Below, piece by piece: positions 19,201-25,974 of a stretch of 64,000 nt of DNA. The notes below the pieces were generated by a model that saw nothing but the letters and a program-made list of their open reading frames with translations, searched no databases and was not told the DNA's origin. The number at the start of each line of letters is the position of its first letter. Position 1 is the stretch's first letter. The position numbers were made by a program, and so were the translations under genes. This DNA is from CAWAPS01 sp963783945 (GTDB lineage Bacteria; Actinomycetota; Acidimicrobiia; Acidimicrobiales; Palsa-688), in NCBI GenBank assembly GCA_963783945.1, contig CAWAPS010000006.1, positions 310,001 to 374,000 on the forward strand. Direction: 5' to 3'.

Positions 19201-19633
19201 TGAGCGGGGTGGGTTCGTGGGCGATGGTCTTCTTCACGTCGGCGAGCAGGGAGGCCGTCAGCGGCCCGGCCGGTCCGCTCTGCAGGTACGGACCCAGCTG
19301 CCGGGCCAGCTCCGCCTCGTAGGTGAAGGGGTAGTTCCGGGCGGAGTCCTCGACGAAGAAGTCGAACGGGTTGATCACCGTAAGATCGGCCACTAGATCC
19401 ACCGTGATAATCAGCCGGCGGGCCGGCTCGGGGAACACCAGGCGGGCCAGGTAGTTGCCAAACGGGTCCTGTTGCCAGTTGATGAAATGCTGCTCCGGTT
19501 CCACCTTCAGCGAGTAGGCGAGCACCGGGGTGCGGCAGTGCGGGGCCGGGCGCAGGCGCACCACATGGGGCGACAGGCGGACGGCTCGATCGAACAGATA
19601 GCTGGTCCGGTGTTCCAGGGCGACGTGGATCAT
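16265..19633 (-). CDS. Transglutaminase fused to DUF2126
   Basis: The 1122-residue protein is the first gene of the operon. Residues 1-290 form a transglutaminase domain with triad C183 (GSCRDTAW), H232 (LHAWAE) and D248 (LDPTSG). The rest is the DUF2126 region, with conserved TIGGEPTFV near residue 330, TGGGNHITLGG near 734 and WPELVETIEGVYEDARLSRL near 700. DUF2126 resembles glutamine-synthetase/amidoligase-type folds in published domain analyses, so it may contribute a second ligase activity. Residues about 428-469 are a repetitive Pro/Glu/Asp/Arg linker encoded by tandem repeats. The divergent ANTAR regulator starts 157 bases upstream. Confidence 0.87.
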   Translation of the reverse strand: MIHVALEHRTSYLFDRAVRLSPHVVRLRPAPHCRTPVLAYSLKVEPEQHFINWQQDPFGNYLARLVFPEPARRLIITVDLVADLTVINPFDFFVEDSARNYPFTYEAELARQLGPYLQSGPAGPLTASLLADVKKTIAHEPTPLNDFLVQINQRTYSEVAYSVRMDPGVYSPEETLAKGIGSCRDTAWLLVQLLRHLGLAARFVSGYLVQLVADATPLEGPAGPMADFTDLHAWAEVYVPGAGWLGLDPTSGLFAAEGHLPLVCTPDPGSAAPVTGAVEECEVTFEHSNQVRRVKETARVTKPYSEEAWSRIDGLGRRVDEDLVASDVRLTIGGEPTFVAVDARDEKEWRTDADGDHKRVLGWEYTGRLASRFAPGGLIQSVQGKWYPGETLPRWQRNVYWRTDGRPVWKDPTLLAVPLPGETPARPAGPDEEPAPPKAGPDEEPAPPKARPHDAGPRDAGPRDAGPRDAHRLLVAIAGRLGIPPELCLPAYEDPVHLLWEEASLPPGPPPDGDQRAALVDRLDAAAGAEPAGWVVPVHHPPTGDVWGTSRWTTRRRHLFLTPGDSPMGLRLPLSSLEWSPGESEPPRSTFDPRPPLGAGAQLKAAVIVPGTDAPPTAVCVEARDGRLHVFLPPLEQLEWWLTLVDAVEEAVTATAGPVGIEGYPPPPDPRVRMISVAPDPGVLEVNLHPSGSWPELVETIEGVYEDARLSRLAPEKFDLDGTHTGTGGGNHITLGGPTPADSPLLRRPDLLQSLITYWQHHPSLSYLFSGMFVGPTSQAPRIDEARHDSLDELEIAFAELDRLGDRLRPWAVDRLLRHLLVDVTGNTHRAEFCIDKLFSPSGERGRLGLLEMRAFEMPPHPRMALVQALLVRALIARCWRHPYRHPLVRWGPELHDRFLLPAFVAADAAEIAADLAAHGYPFEAGWLDPFMEFRFPVLGAVGVGPTRIELRRAIEPWPVLGEEASAASTSRGVDSSLERLQVQVDGLIEGRHAVTCNGRSLPLQPAGVPGRWVAGVRYKAWKPPSSLHPTIDVQSPLVFDLFDLWNDRPLGGCTYHVVHPGGRAETRFPVNSNEAEARRAGRFQPFGHTPGSICPPPGGITPPAGGPGYPRTLDLRRIPFS
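18225..18350 (-). repeat. In-frame 15-bp and 33-bp tandem repeats inside the DUF2126 gene
   Basis: Four copies of a 15-base unit (18225-18284, last one imperfect) encode a repeated Ala-Gly-Pro-Arg-Asp motif. They abut two perfect 33-base copies (18285-18317 and 18318-18350) encoding repeated Asp-Glu-Glu-Pro-Ala-Pro-Pro-Lys. Both unit lengths are multiples of three, so copy changes keep the frame and only alter linker length. Confidence 0.9.
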
Positions 19634-19790
19634 GATGATCGGTGCCGCCAGCCTTACATTCCAACCGTCTCCGGCAGATTTCGGTTGTGTTACAGATCAG
19701 ATCGCTTCCTGGCGCCGCCGGCAGCCGGTTGGAAATTGCGGACTGCGGGTAGGCTCAAACCGGCGTCTCCTGTTTTCGGATCGAGGACTT

Positions 19791-20573
19791 ATGGCCAGTC
19801 TCGAGGGTTCTTCCAGCCCCGACGAACGAACGTCGGAGCTAATGGCTGACTTCCTGACTACGGCGCAGGCCGTGTTCTCGGCCGGCAGCCCAGCGGACAC
19901 CTTGAAGGCAGCGGTAGACCTGGCGGTGCACACGATTGACGGTTGTGACTTCGCCAGCATCTTTGTGCTCGATGGGGACGCCCTCACGACTCCGGTGGGC
20001 ACTGACTCCGTCGCCGCCGACGTGGACGTGGCCCAGCACCGCGCCGGGGAGGGCCCGGCGTTTGATGCCGTCGGTCAGCGAGTAGTCGGTCCGGGAGTAG
20101 TCGGTCAGGGAGGAACGGTGTACAGCGAGGACCTGGCCGCCGATCCCCGCTGGGTCTCGTTCGGGCCGGCCGCGGTCAAGGCCGGGGTGCGGAGCGTGCT
20201 GACTCTACGCCTATCCGACGACGACTCACGGGGAGCGGCCTTGAGCCTCTATGCCGGCTATCCGCGGGCGTTCGGGGCCTTGGATCGGGCCAAAGGCGTG
20301 ATCCTGGCGGCCATGGCGGGCCTGGCCCTCGTCGCGGCCGAAGCCCACGAAAACGAGATGCGCGACACCATCCAGGCCGCGTTGACGACCCGCGAGATGA
20401 TCGGCCAGGCGCAGGGAATCCTGATGGAGCGCGAACACATCACCGCCGATGAGGCCTACGACAACCTGCGTCGCGCCTCCCAGCACCTCAACACCAAGGT
20501 CCGTGATGTGGCCCAAGCCCTCGTGGACACCGGGGAGGCCCCAGGGACCGACTCCCCGCCAGTCGGGCCATAG
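19791..20573 (+). CDS. GAF-ANTAR RNA-binding regulator
   Basis: The 260-residue protein starts at the ATG at 19791, preceded by GAGGA; the longer upstream frame has no such site. Residues about 20-175 form a GAF sensory domain (CDFASIFVLDGDALTTPVGT). Residues about 195-250 form an ANTAR domain with the hallmark MIGQAQGILMER. ANTAR domains bind paired-hairpin RNA and prevent transcription termination. It is divergent from the ATP-grasp/transglutaminase operon, so it may control it or a remote target; no ANTAR-type paired hairpins were identified in the shared region. A short duplicated VVGPGVVGQG segment near residue 105 reflects a small DNA repeat. Confidence 0.85.
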   Translation: MASLEGSSSPDERTSELMADFLTTAQAVFSAGSPADTLKAAVDLAVHTIDGCDFASIFVLDGDALTTPVGTDSVAADVDVAQHRAGEGPAFDAVGQRVVGPGVVGQGGTVYSEDLAADPRWVSFGPAAVKAGVRSVLTLRLSDDDSRGAALSLYAGYPRAFGALDRAKGVILAAMAGLALVAAEAHENEMRDTIQAALTTREMIGQAQGILMEREHITADEAYDNLRRASQHLNTKVRDVAQALVDTGEAPGTDSPPVGP

Positions 20574-20910
20574 AGCCGGTCCTCTCCTGGATCCCACCCC
20601 GGGTGGTTCAGCTGCCGTGGTAGTCGGTAGCGGTTCGGGCCAGAGCGGTGGGGTTGAAGGCCGGGGCGGTTCCGGCGCTGAACATCTTGGTTTGGGTGCC
20701 TTCGATGCCCCGGTATTGGCTGAGCACGTGCCGGTGCTGGCCCGGCTCAGCAGCGGGCACGGCGCCAGGCGGAAAGGATACGGATCGCCGGTTAAGCCAG
20801 GCTGGGCCGAGTGCACTGTGGTCATTCGCAGGCATTCCGGAGAGTGCCGGCAATCGGCCCTGCGAAACCTCGGAAGCCGCTTCCGCCTTGAGCGCACGGC
20901 CGGAACCCAT
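20574..20910. other. Intergenic region between convergent genes
   Basis: This stretch of about 340 bases between the ANTAR gene and the zinc-ribbon gene contains a 13-bp perfect palindrome at 20594-20606 (CCACCC-C-GGGTGG), 20 bases after the stop. It has no loop or T-tract to make it a convincing terminator. No gene was recognised. Confidence 0.45.
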
Positions 20911-21231
20911 TCATTTGTCAGGTCCGGTCAGTAGGTAGCGCTCCTCGATTTCGTCGATCCAGTCTTCGCTGAGATGCTCCTCGCCTGCCCACACGCAGCC
21001 GCAGGAGATCGACTGTCGCCCGCAGGCCGGACAATCTTCCATGTCGCAGCCGTGATGGTGTACGCGGCCAGGCACGACATGGCAGTCGTGGCACCGACTG
21101 GTCACCCCCCTCATCCCCCGTTCCCGACCATGTCTGATCGGCTTGTACGCCTGGCCCCTGATCACTATCGGATCATCAGTACAGCCGTCGGACTCGGTCA
21201 TCTCGAGCCCGCAGTAGTTGCATACCGCCAC
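20911..21231 (-). CDS. Small zinc-ribbon protein of unknown function
   Basis: The 106-residue protein is read from a GTG at 21231, which has a strong AAAGGAG site five bases upstream; longer in-frame starts lack one. It is rich in Cys and His: N-terminal VCNYCGLEM, then SRCHDCH, HHHGCDMEDCPACGRQ and CGCVW. This implies two or more structural zinc sites, followed by an acidic tail (DWIDEIEERY). The family is not recognised. It is divergent from the SOS-regulated HNH protein, with 167 bases between the starts, so a shared regulatory region is possible. Confidence 0.65.
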   Translation of the reverse strand: MAVCNYCGLEMTESDGCTDDPIVIRGQAYKPIRHGRERGMRGVTSRCHDCHVVPGRVHHHGCDMEDCPACGRQSISCGCVWAGEEHLSEDWIDEIEERYLLTGPDK

Positions 21232-21298
21232 GGTGTCTCCTTTCACTAAGAGGATCATGGACCGGGCCTGTGACATCGAACATGCCGGACCCGATCCC

Positions 21299-21328
21299 TT
21301 GACAGGCGAACACATGTTCGACTAGAAT
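21299..21328 (+). promoter_or_regulatory. Promoter overlapped by a LexA-type SOS box
   Basis: A perfect -35 TTGACA (21299-21304) is separated by 18 bases from a -10 TAGAAT (21323-21328). Between them lies GCGAAC-ACAT-GTTCGA (21306-21321), which differs at one end base from the mycobacterial/actinobacterial LexA consensus TCGAAC-N4-GTTCGA. LexA bound here would block polymerase. Transcription should start near 21335, about 64 bases before the HNH gene. A half-site CGAACATG lies further upstream. Confidence 0.7.
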
Positions 21329-21398
21329 GGGCAACACCGCCTCGTGGCCGGGCTTATGGCCTCCTCTTTTGATGCGTGTTTGATTGAGAGGAGGTGAA

Positions 21399-22571
21399 AT
21401 GTCAGGCTCGCTGATCGAGGCGGCAGCAGCTTTGCGTCAGGCCTTAGCTGAGTTCGACCCGGCTTTGGTTTCGGCGGCCGACTGCGCGCGCATTTCAGAT
21501 GAGCTGGCGGTCACGGAGAAGGCGTGCGCCACGGTTCGGCTGTTGGCCGCCACCCGGGCGGTGCAGGCGGGCGCCCATCGAGATCGAGGGTTCAAAGATG
21601 GGGCGTCGTGGCTGGCTCGTCAGTCCGGCACTACCGCCAGCCAGGCCCGCCAGGCGCTGGACACCGCCGATCGTCTGGCTGATTGCCCCGACACTCAGGC
21701 TGCCCTGCTCGCCGGCGATATTTCCCTGTCTCAGGCGACCGAGATTATTAAGGCCGCCGCCGAGGTAGCCGGGGCGGAGGGTGAGCTGCTGCCCCTGGCC
21801 CGCGGCGCGGATCTGTCTCAGCTGCGCGACCGTGCTCGTGAGCACCGCCAAGCCCATATGGATCCCGCCGACTTGCGCCGCCGGCAATTCGAACACCGCG
21901 AATTCCGGCACTGGCAAGACCGCGACGGCATGGTTCGTTTCAGCGGAGGTCTGCCGCCCGAGACCGGCCTTCCCTTCGTGCGCCGAGTGGAGGCCGCCGC
22001 CCTAAGAGCCCGGCGATCGGCTCGGGCAGCAGGGCGGGACGCCGAGCGGTTCGAGGCCTACGCGGCCGACGCCCTCGCCGCCCTGGTCGCCGGTAACACC
22101 ACTGACACCCGATCTGTATCTCCGGCCGAGTTGGTCGTGGTCTGTGACCTGTCCGCCTGGAGGCGCGGCCACGCCCACCCCGATGAGGCGTGCCACATCA
22201 TCGGTGGCGGTCCAATCCCCGTTGATGTGGCCAAAGAGCTTGCCGGCGACGCCTTCATCAAAGCTGTACTTCACGACGGCACGACCATCAGCACCATAAA
22301 GCACTTCGGCCGCCATCTACCCGCCCCCTTGCGCACCGCTCTCGATCTGGGCCCGGTACCCGAGTTCACCGGCCGGCAATGCTCGAGGTGCGGTCGGCGC
22401 TGGGGTCTGCAATACGACCACGTCAACCCCGTCGCCAACCGCGGTCCGACCGAATACGCCAACCTGCAAGCGCTGTGCTGGATAGACCACCACATCAAAA
22501 CCGAGAACGACCGCCAAGCCGGCCTCCTCGGTCCCCGAGCTCCCGGGCCTCGCCCACCTGACACCTCATGA
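21399..22571 (+). CDS. DUF222 / HNH nuclease domain protein (13E12 repeat type)
   Basis: The 390-residue protein starts at ATG 21399, directly after a near-perfect GAGGAGGTGA ribosome site. The N-terminal about 270 residues match the DUF222 helical region (EKACATVRLLAATRAVQAG, GTTASQARQALDTA). The C-terminus is an HNH domain with a CxxC zinc pair and YDHVNPVANRGPTEYANLQA, then the HHIKTENDR segment, near residues 325-375. Such proteins are multicopy in actinobacteria, and some mycobacterial members are reported in the LexA regulon, matching the SOS box here. DNA cleavage or recombination after damage is likely but the exact function is unproven. Confidence 0.88.
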   Translation: MSGSLIEAAAALRQALAEFDPALVSAADCARISDELAVTEKACATVRLLAATRAVQAGAHRDRGFKDGASWLARQSGTTASQARQALDTADRLADCPDTQAALLAGDISLSQATEIIKAAAEVAGAEGELLPLARGADLSQLRDRAREHRQAHMDPADLRRRQFEHREFRHWQDRDGMVRFSGGLPPETGLPFVRRVEAAALRARRSARAAGRDAERFEAYAADALAALVAGNTTDTRSVSPAELVVVCDLSAWRRGHAHPDEACHIIGGGPIPVDVAKELAGDAFIKAVLHDGTTISTIKHFGRHLPAPLRTALDLGPVPEFTGRQCSRCGRRWGLQYDHVNPVANRGPTEYANLQALCWIDHHIKTENDRQAGLLGPRAPGPRPPDTS

Positions 22572-22655
22572 TCCCCACCCGGAACCGGCGCGCCTGGCAA
22601 TCCCGTGACCCTCCACCCGGAACCGGCCCACCCTGACACCTCATGACCCCACTCG
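22556..22655. repeat. Direct duplication spanning the HNH gene end
   Basis: The words CCTGACACCTCATGA and CCACCCGGAACCGGC each occur twice, at 22556-22589 and 22612-22655. One copy includes the end of the HNH gene. This indicates a local duplication of about 55-70 bases that has since drifted. Confidence 0.7.
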
Positions 22656-22669
22656 GGGCCTCCCAAGCC

Positions 22670-22697
22670 TTGTTCAACTGTTGCAGACTGCTACACT
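22670..22697 (+). promoter_or_regulatory. Candidate promoter of the ParD-like/zeta pair
   Basis: TTGTTC (22670-22675) and TACACT (22692-22697) are separated by 16 bases. A GGAGGA site follows at 22714-22719, ten bases before the antitoxin ATG. The -35 is weak, so confidence is moderate. Confidence 0.4.
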
Positions 22698-22729
22698 AGC
22701 TACGGAAGGTATCGGAGGATCGGACCGAG

Positions 22730-23104
22730 ATGAGGACTGCACCCACCCGAGTAGACGAGGACCTCTTCGCATCAGCGCAGATGGTTGCCTCGGTCATGGA
22801 TCGTAGCGCCGCGCAACAGATCACCCACTGGGCCCGCATCGGCCGGGAGATCGAAGCCGGAGCGAGCATCTCCCATCGGGTCATAACCGAGGTTCTCTCC
22901 AACCAGTCCAGCTACGACGAGCTCACTGCCGAGGAGCAGGCCGTGGTGCGAGCCGAGTGGGGTGAGCGCATCGAAGCCCGGCGAGCCAGTCTCGACCTGG
23001 CCAAGCGGTTCGCCGCACAGGACGCATCCTTCGCCGAACTCGACGACGACGGTCACGTCGTGGTGCGCGTCCCAGCCGGCAAAGGCGGCAGACGACCCTC
23101 CTAG
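22730..23104 (+). CDS. ParD-like antitoxin
   Basis: The 124-residue protein has the ParD-like (PF11903-type) N-terminus TRVDEDLFASAQMVASVMDR, followed by SAAQQITHWARIGREIEAG. This combines a ribbon-helix-helix DNA-binding part with a signature common to this family. The charged C-terminus would bind the toxin. It sits ten bases before a zeta-like kinase toxin, which is the expected antitoxin-first order. It probably represses its own promoter. Confidence 0.8.
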   Translation: MRTAPTRVDEDLFASAQMVASVMDRSAAQQITHWARIGREIEAGASISHRVITEVLSNQSSYDELTAEEQAVVRAEWGERIEARRASLDLAKRFAAQDASFAELDDDGHVVVRVPAGKGGRRPS

Positions 23105-23114
23105 ACCCCCGTAG

Positions 23115-23684
23115 ATGGGAGATCCCGTCCTGCACCTGCTGGCCGGACCCAACGGCGCGGGCAAATCGACCTTCTACCACGAGATCCTCGGTCCGGCAAC
23201 CGGTCTGCCGTTCGTAAACGCTGATGAAATCGCGTCCAGGCGGTGGCCCGGAAGTGAGATAGAGCACGCCTACCAGGCGTCCCAGCTAGCAGCCGAGGAA
23301 CGGCAACGCTCGATCGATCTGCGGGAGTCGTTCGTCACCGAGACGGTGTTCTCACATCCGTCGAAGGTCCAACTGGTCGACCAGGCCAAGCAGGCCGGAT
23401 ACCTCGTGACCCTGCACATAGTGATGGTCCCGGAAGCCCTCGCCGTGGCCCGGGTCGAGCAGCGAGTCCAAGCAGGCGGCCATGCCGTACCCGAAGACAA
23501 GATCCGTGGCCGATACGCCAGGTTATGGACCCACCTCTCCAACGCCATCCCCATGGTCGACGAAGCAGTCCTCTACGACAACAGCCGGGCCCACCGGCCC
23601 TACCGTCCAGTGGCGCTGTTCAGAAACGGGCAACTCGTCGGACGCGCCGACTGGCCAGCCTGGGCACCAAGCCAACTGCGTTGA
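23115..23684 (+). CDS. Zeta toxin family kinase
   Basis: The 189-residue protein has a Walker A motif GPNGAGKST at residues 10-18. Zeta-like segments follow: FVNADEIASRRWPG near 35 and FVTETVFSHPSKVQLVDQA near 72, then RIRGRYARLW-type basic residues near 130. Zeta toxins phosphorylate UDP-activated amino sugars and block cell-wall synthesis. The N-terminal P-loop and length match the short chromosomal zeta group. It is paired with the ParD-like antitoxin rather than an epsilon antitoxin. The ribosome site before the ATG is weak, which may keep toxin levels below antitoxin. Confidence 0.82.
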   Translation: MGDPVLHLLAGPNGAGKSTFYHEILGPATGLPFVNADEIASRRWPGSEIEHAYQASQLAAEERQRSIDLRESFVTETVFSHPSKVQLVDQAKQAGYLVTLHIVMVPEALAVARVEQRVQAGGHAVPEDKIRGRYARLWTHLSNAIPMVDEAVLYDNSRAHRPYRPVALFRNGQLVGRADWPAWAPSQLR

Positions 23685-23827
23685 GGCAGGCCACACCGGG
23701 CGATCCGTGTACAGCGCGAGTGGCGACTGAGCGGGACGGTTGTGGTCCCACGGCGAAGGCACCCTCGCTCAGCGCGAAGTCGCTGTGCCTGGATCCCCTT
23801 CACGGTCACAGGGTGGGCATAACCTCG

Positions 23828-23862
23828 CCTCGTCCCTCGTCCCTCGTCCCTCGTCCCTCGTC
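23828..23862. repeat. 7-bp tandem repeat upstream of Wadjet
   Basis: Five perfect copies of CCTCGTC lie 47 bases before jetA, inside the 224-base gap after the zeta toxin. The region also has a C-rich tail. It may lie in the jetA promoter or leader. Confidence 0.85.
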
Positions 23863-23908
23863 CCGTCCCCCGCCCCCTGGCGCCATCTACGATTGGCTCT
23901 CTAGAGAT

Positions 23909-25360
23909 ATGAGATACACTGAGATAGAGCAACTGAGGGAGCGTCATCCAGCGTGGTCGCTCCTACGGGCCAATCATGCGGCTCTGGTGCTGGGATTCCT
24001 CGGGCGGGTGTTCGTCGAGCACAACGTGGCCGACCTGCCCGCCTCGGAGCTGGTCAGCGAGCTCGACGACGAGCTCTACGCCCTCAACCAACATCTGGGC
24101 GACGCTCGCTTCCCGAGGTCGGCAAGTGCCTATCTGGACGAGTGGGCCTCCCCGGAACGGGGCTGGCTGCGCAAGTTCTACCAGCCCGGATCTGACGAAC
24201 CTCGGTACGACATCTCGCCGGTGGTCGAGAAGACCCTCCTGTGGGTCAAGGAGCTGCGTGGCCGGGACTTCGTGGGCACAGAGTCGCGGCTCAACACCGT
24301 CTTCGAGCTGCTACGCCAGATGGTCTTCGGCACAGAGGAGGACCCCGAGCTCCGCTTGGCCGAGCTACGCCGGCGCCGGGCCGAGATCGACGACGAGATC
24401 GCCCGGGTCGAGAACGGCCAGGTCTCTATGCTCGACTCAGCCAGCCTCAGGGACCGCTACCAGCAGTTCGCCCGGACCGCCCGCGAGTTGCTGTCCGATT
24501 TTCGGGAGGTAGAGGACAACTTCCGCCGGCTCGACCGGGAGCTGCGCCAGCAGATAGCCGGTTGGACCGGGTCCAAGGGGGCCCTGCTCGACGAGGTTCT
24601 CAGCAGCCGCAACAGCATCGCCGAGTCTGACCAGGGCCGCAGCTTCCAGGCCTTCTACGATTTTCTCCTCTCCTACCGGCGCCAGGAGGAGCTCACCGAA
24701 CTCCTCGACCGGTTGCGCAGCATCACCGTCGCCATCCCCGACCGGGACGACCGGCTCGGCCGCGTCCATTACGACTGGATCGACGCGAGCGAGCGCACCC
24801 AGGCGACCGTCCGGCTCCTATCCGAACAGCTCCGCCGCTTCTTGGACGATCAGGTCTGGTTGGAGAACCGTCGGGTTTTCGACCTGTTGCGCAGCATCGA
24901 AACCAAAGCGCTGCGGCTCCGGGAGCACAAGGATCCCCCGCTTTCGATGGAGCTCGACGAAAGCCGGGCCTCGTTCTCCCTTCCCACCGAGCGACCCCTT
25001 TACCGCCAACCTATTGTTACCGCGCTCGACAGCGATCAGGCATCGCAAGGGTCTGACGAATTCGACACGACCGCCCTCGTCAGCCAGATCTATGTCGACC
25101 GCGACGAGTTGGCACGCCGGGTGTTCGGCACCCTCGGCGGCGGCGACCAGGTCGGCCTGCAAGAGGTGGTTGCCCGGGCTCCCCTGGAGCACGGCCTGTC
25201 GGAGTTGATCGGCTACCTCTCGCTCGGACACAGCAGCCTGGCGGTGGTCTTCGACGATGAACAGACCGAACAGATCAGCTGGGCGGACGATGACGACGCA
25301 GGGCGTCAAGCGGAGATGCCTCGGGTCACCTTCAGCCGGCAGCGCACGGAGGCTCGATGA
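23909..25360 (+). CDS. jetA: Wadjet subunit JetA (DUF3375)
   Basis: The 483-residue protein starts at ATG 23909; the upstream open frame is repeat and leader sequence. It has the DUF3375 beginning EQLRERHPAWSLLRANHAALVLGFLGRVF and long charged helices, RLAELRRRRAEIDDEIARVE near residue 150. JetA is the kleisin-like subunit of type I Wadjet, an SMC-like complex that cleaves plasmid DNA. It is the first gene of a four-gene operon and overlaps jetB by ATGA. Length and gene order match known type I systems. Confidence 0.92.
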   Translation: MRYTEIEQLRERHPAWSLLRANHAALVLGFLGRVFVEHNVADLPASELVSELDDELYALNQHLGDARFPRSASAYLDEWASPERGWLRKFYQPGSDEPRYDISPVVEKTLLWVKELRGRDFVGTESRLNTVFELLRQMVFGTEEDPELRLAELRRRRAEIDDEIARVENGQVSMLDSASLRDRYQQFARTARELLSDFREVEDNFRRLDRELRQQIAGWTGSKGALLDEVLSSRNSIAESDQGRSFQAFYDFLLSYRRQEELTELLDRLRSITVAIPDRDDRLGRVHYDWIDASERTQATVRLLSEQLRRFLDDQVWLENRRVFDLLRSIETKALRLREHKDPPLSMELDESRASFSLPTERPLYRQPIVTALDSDQASQGSDEFDTTALVSQIYVDRDELARRVFGTLGGGDQVGLQEVVARAPLEHGLSELIGYLSLGHSSLAVVFDDEQTEQISWADDDDAGRQAEMPRVTFSRQRTEAR

Positions 25361-25974
25361 GCGACGCGGCCGCATCTACCACCTTGACCACCACCGACCT
25401 GTCGTCGGTGGTCATCAACCTGATGAAGGGACCCCTGTACCGGGACACCAACGAGCGGCTCTGGAGCTCGCTCATGACGCTGCGCCGAGAGGTAGACGAT
25501 TACGTAGCGGTGATGAACCTGCAAGTGATCGTGGACGAGGTAGAAGGGTACGGCTTCCTCCGCAACCGGCCCGTCGAAGACGATATCGAGCTGCCGAGGC
25601 TGGTGGCCCGGTATCCCTTGTCGTTCCACGTGAGCCTGCTGCTGGCCCTTCTCCGCAAGCGCCTCGCCGAGTTCGACGCCACCAGCTCCGACACCCGCCT
25701 CGTGCTCAGTCGGGACCAGATCGTCGAGATGCTCCGGGTCTATCTCCCCGACTCGCCCAACGAGGCCCGGATGGTGGACGGTATCGGCCGACACATCAAT
25801 CGGGTCGCCGAAATGGGCTACCTCCGCCCCCTGCGCAGCCAGGAGGACGTCTTCGAGGTGCGCCGCATCCTAAAGGCGTTCGTCGACGGTCAATGGTTGG
25901 GGAACTTCGACCGCCGGCTCGACGAGTACCTGGACGAGCTCGCTAGCACCGGCCGCGAGGGGGGCGGCGACTGA
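25357..25974 (+). CDS. jetB: Wadjet subunit JetB (DUF4194)
   Basis: The 205-residue protein is in the DUF4194 family: LMKGPLYRDTNERLWSSLMT at the start, then YGFLRNRPVEDD near residue 63. JetB is the winged-helix KITE-like partner of JetA and JetC in the MukE position. It overlaps jetA by ATGA and shares TGATG with jetC, so all three are translationally coupled. Confidence 0.92.
   Translation: MSDAAASTTLTTTDLSSVVINLMKGPLYRDTNERLWSSLMTLRREVDDYVAVMNLQVIVDEVEGYGFLRNRPVEDDIELPRLVARYPLSFHVSLLLALLRKRLAEFDATSSDTRLVLSRDQIVEMLRVYLPDSPNEARMVDGIGRHINRVAEMGYLRPLRSQEDVFEVRRILKAFVDGQWLGNFDRRLDEYLDELASTGREGGGD

Noticed and set aside
16091..19396. Two long plus-strand frames antisense to the ATP-grasp and DUF2126 genes.
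   Set aside because: Low-complexity Arg/Gly/Pro-rich translations without domains; the minus-strand genes carry complete catalytic triads.
20594..20606. Perfect palindrome after the ANTAR gene as a terminator.
   Set aside because: It has a one-base centre and no T-tract, so it cannot form an ordinary terminator hairpin.
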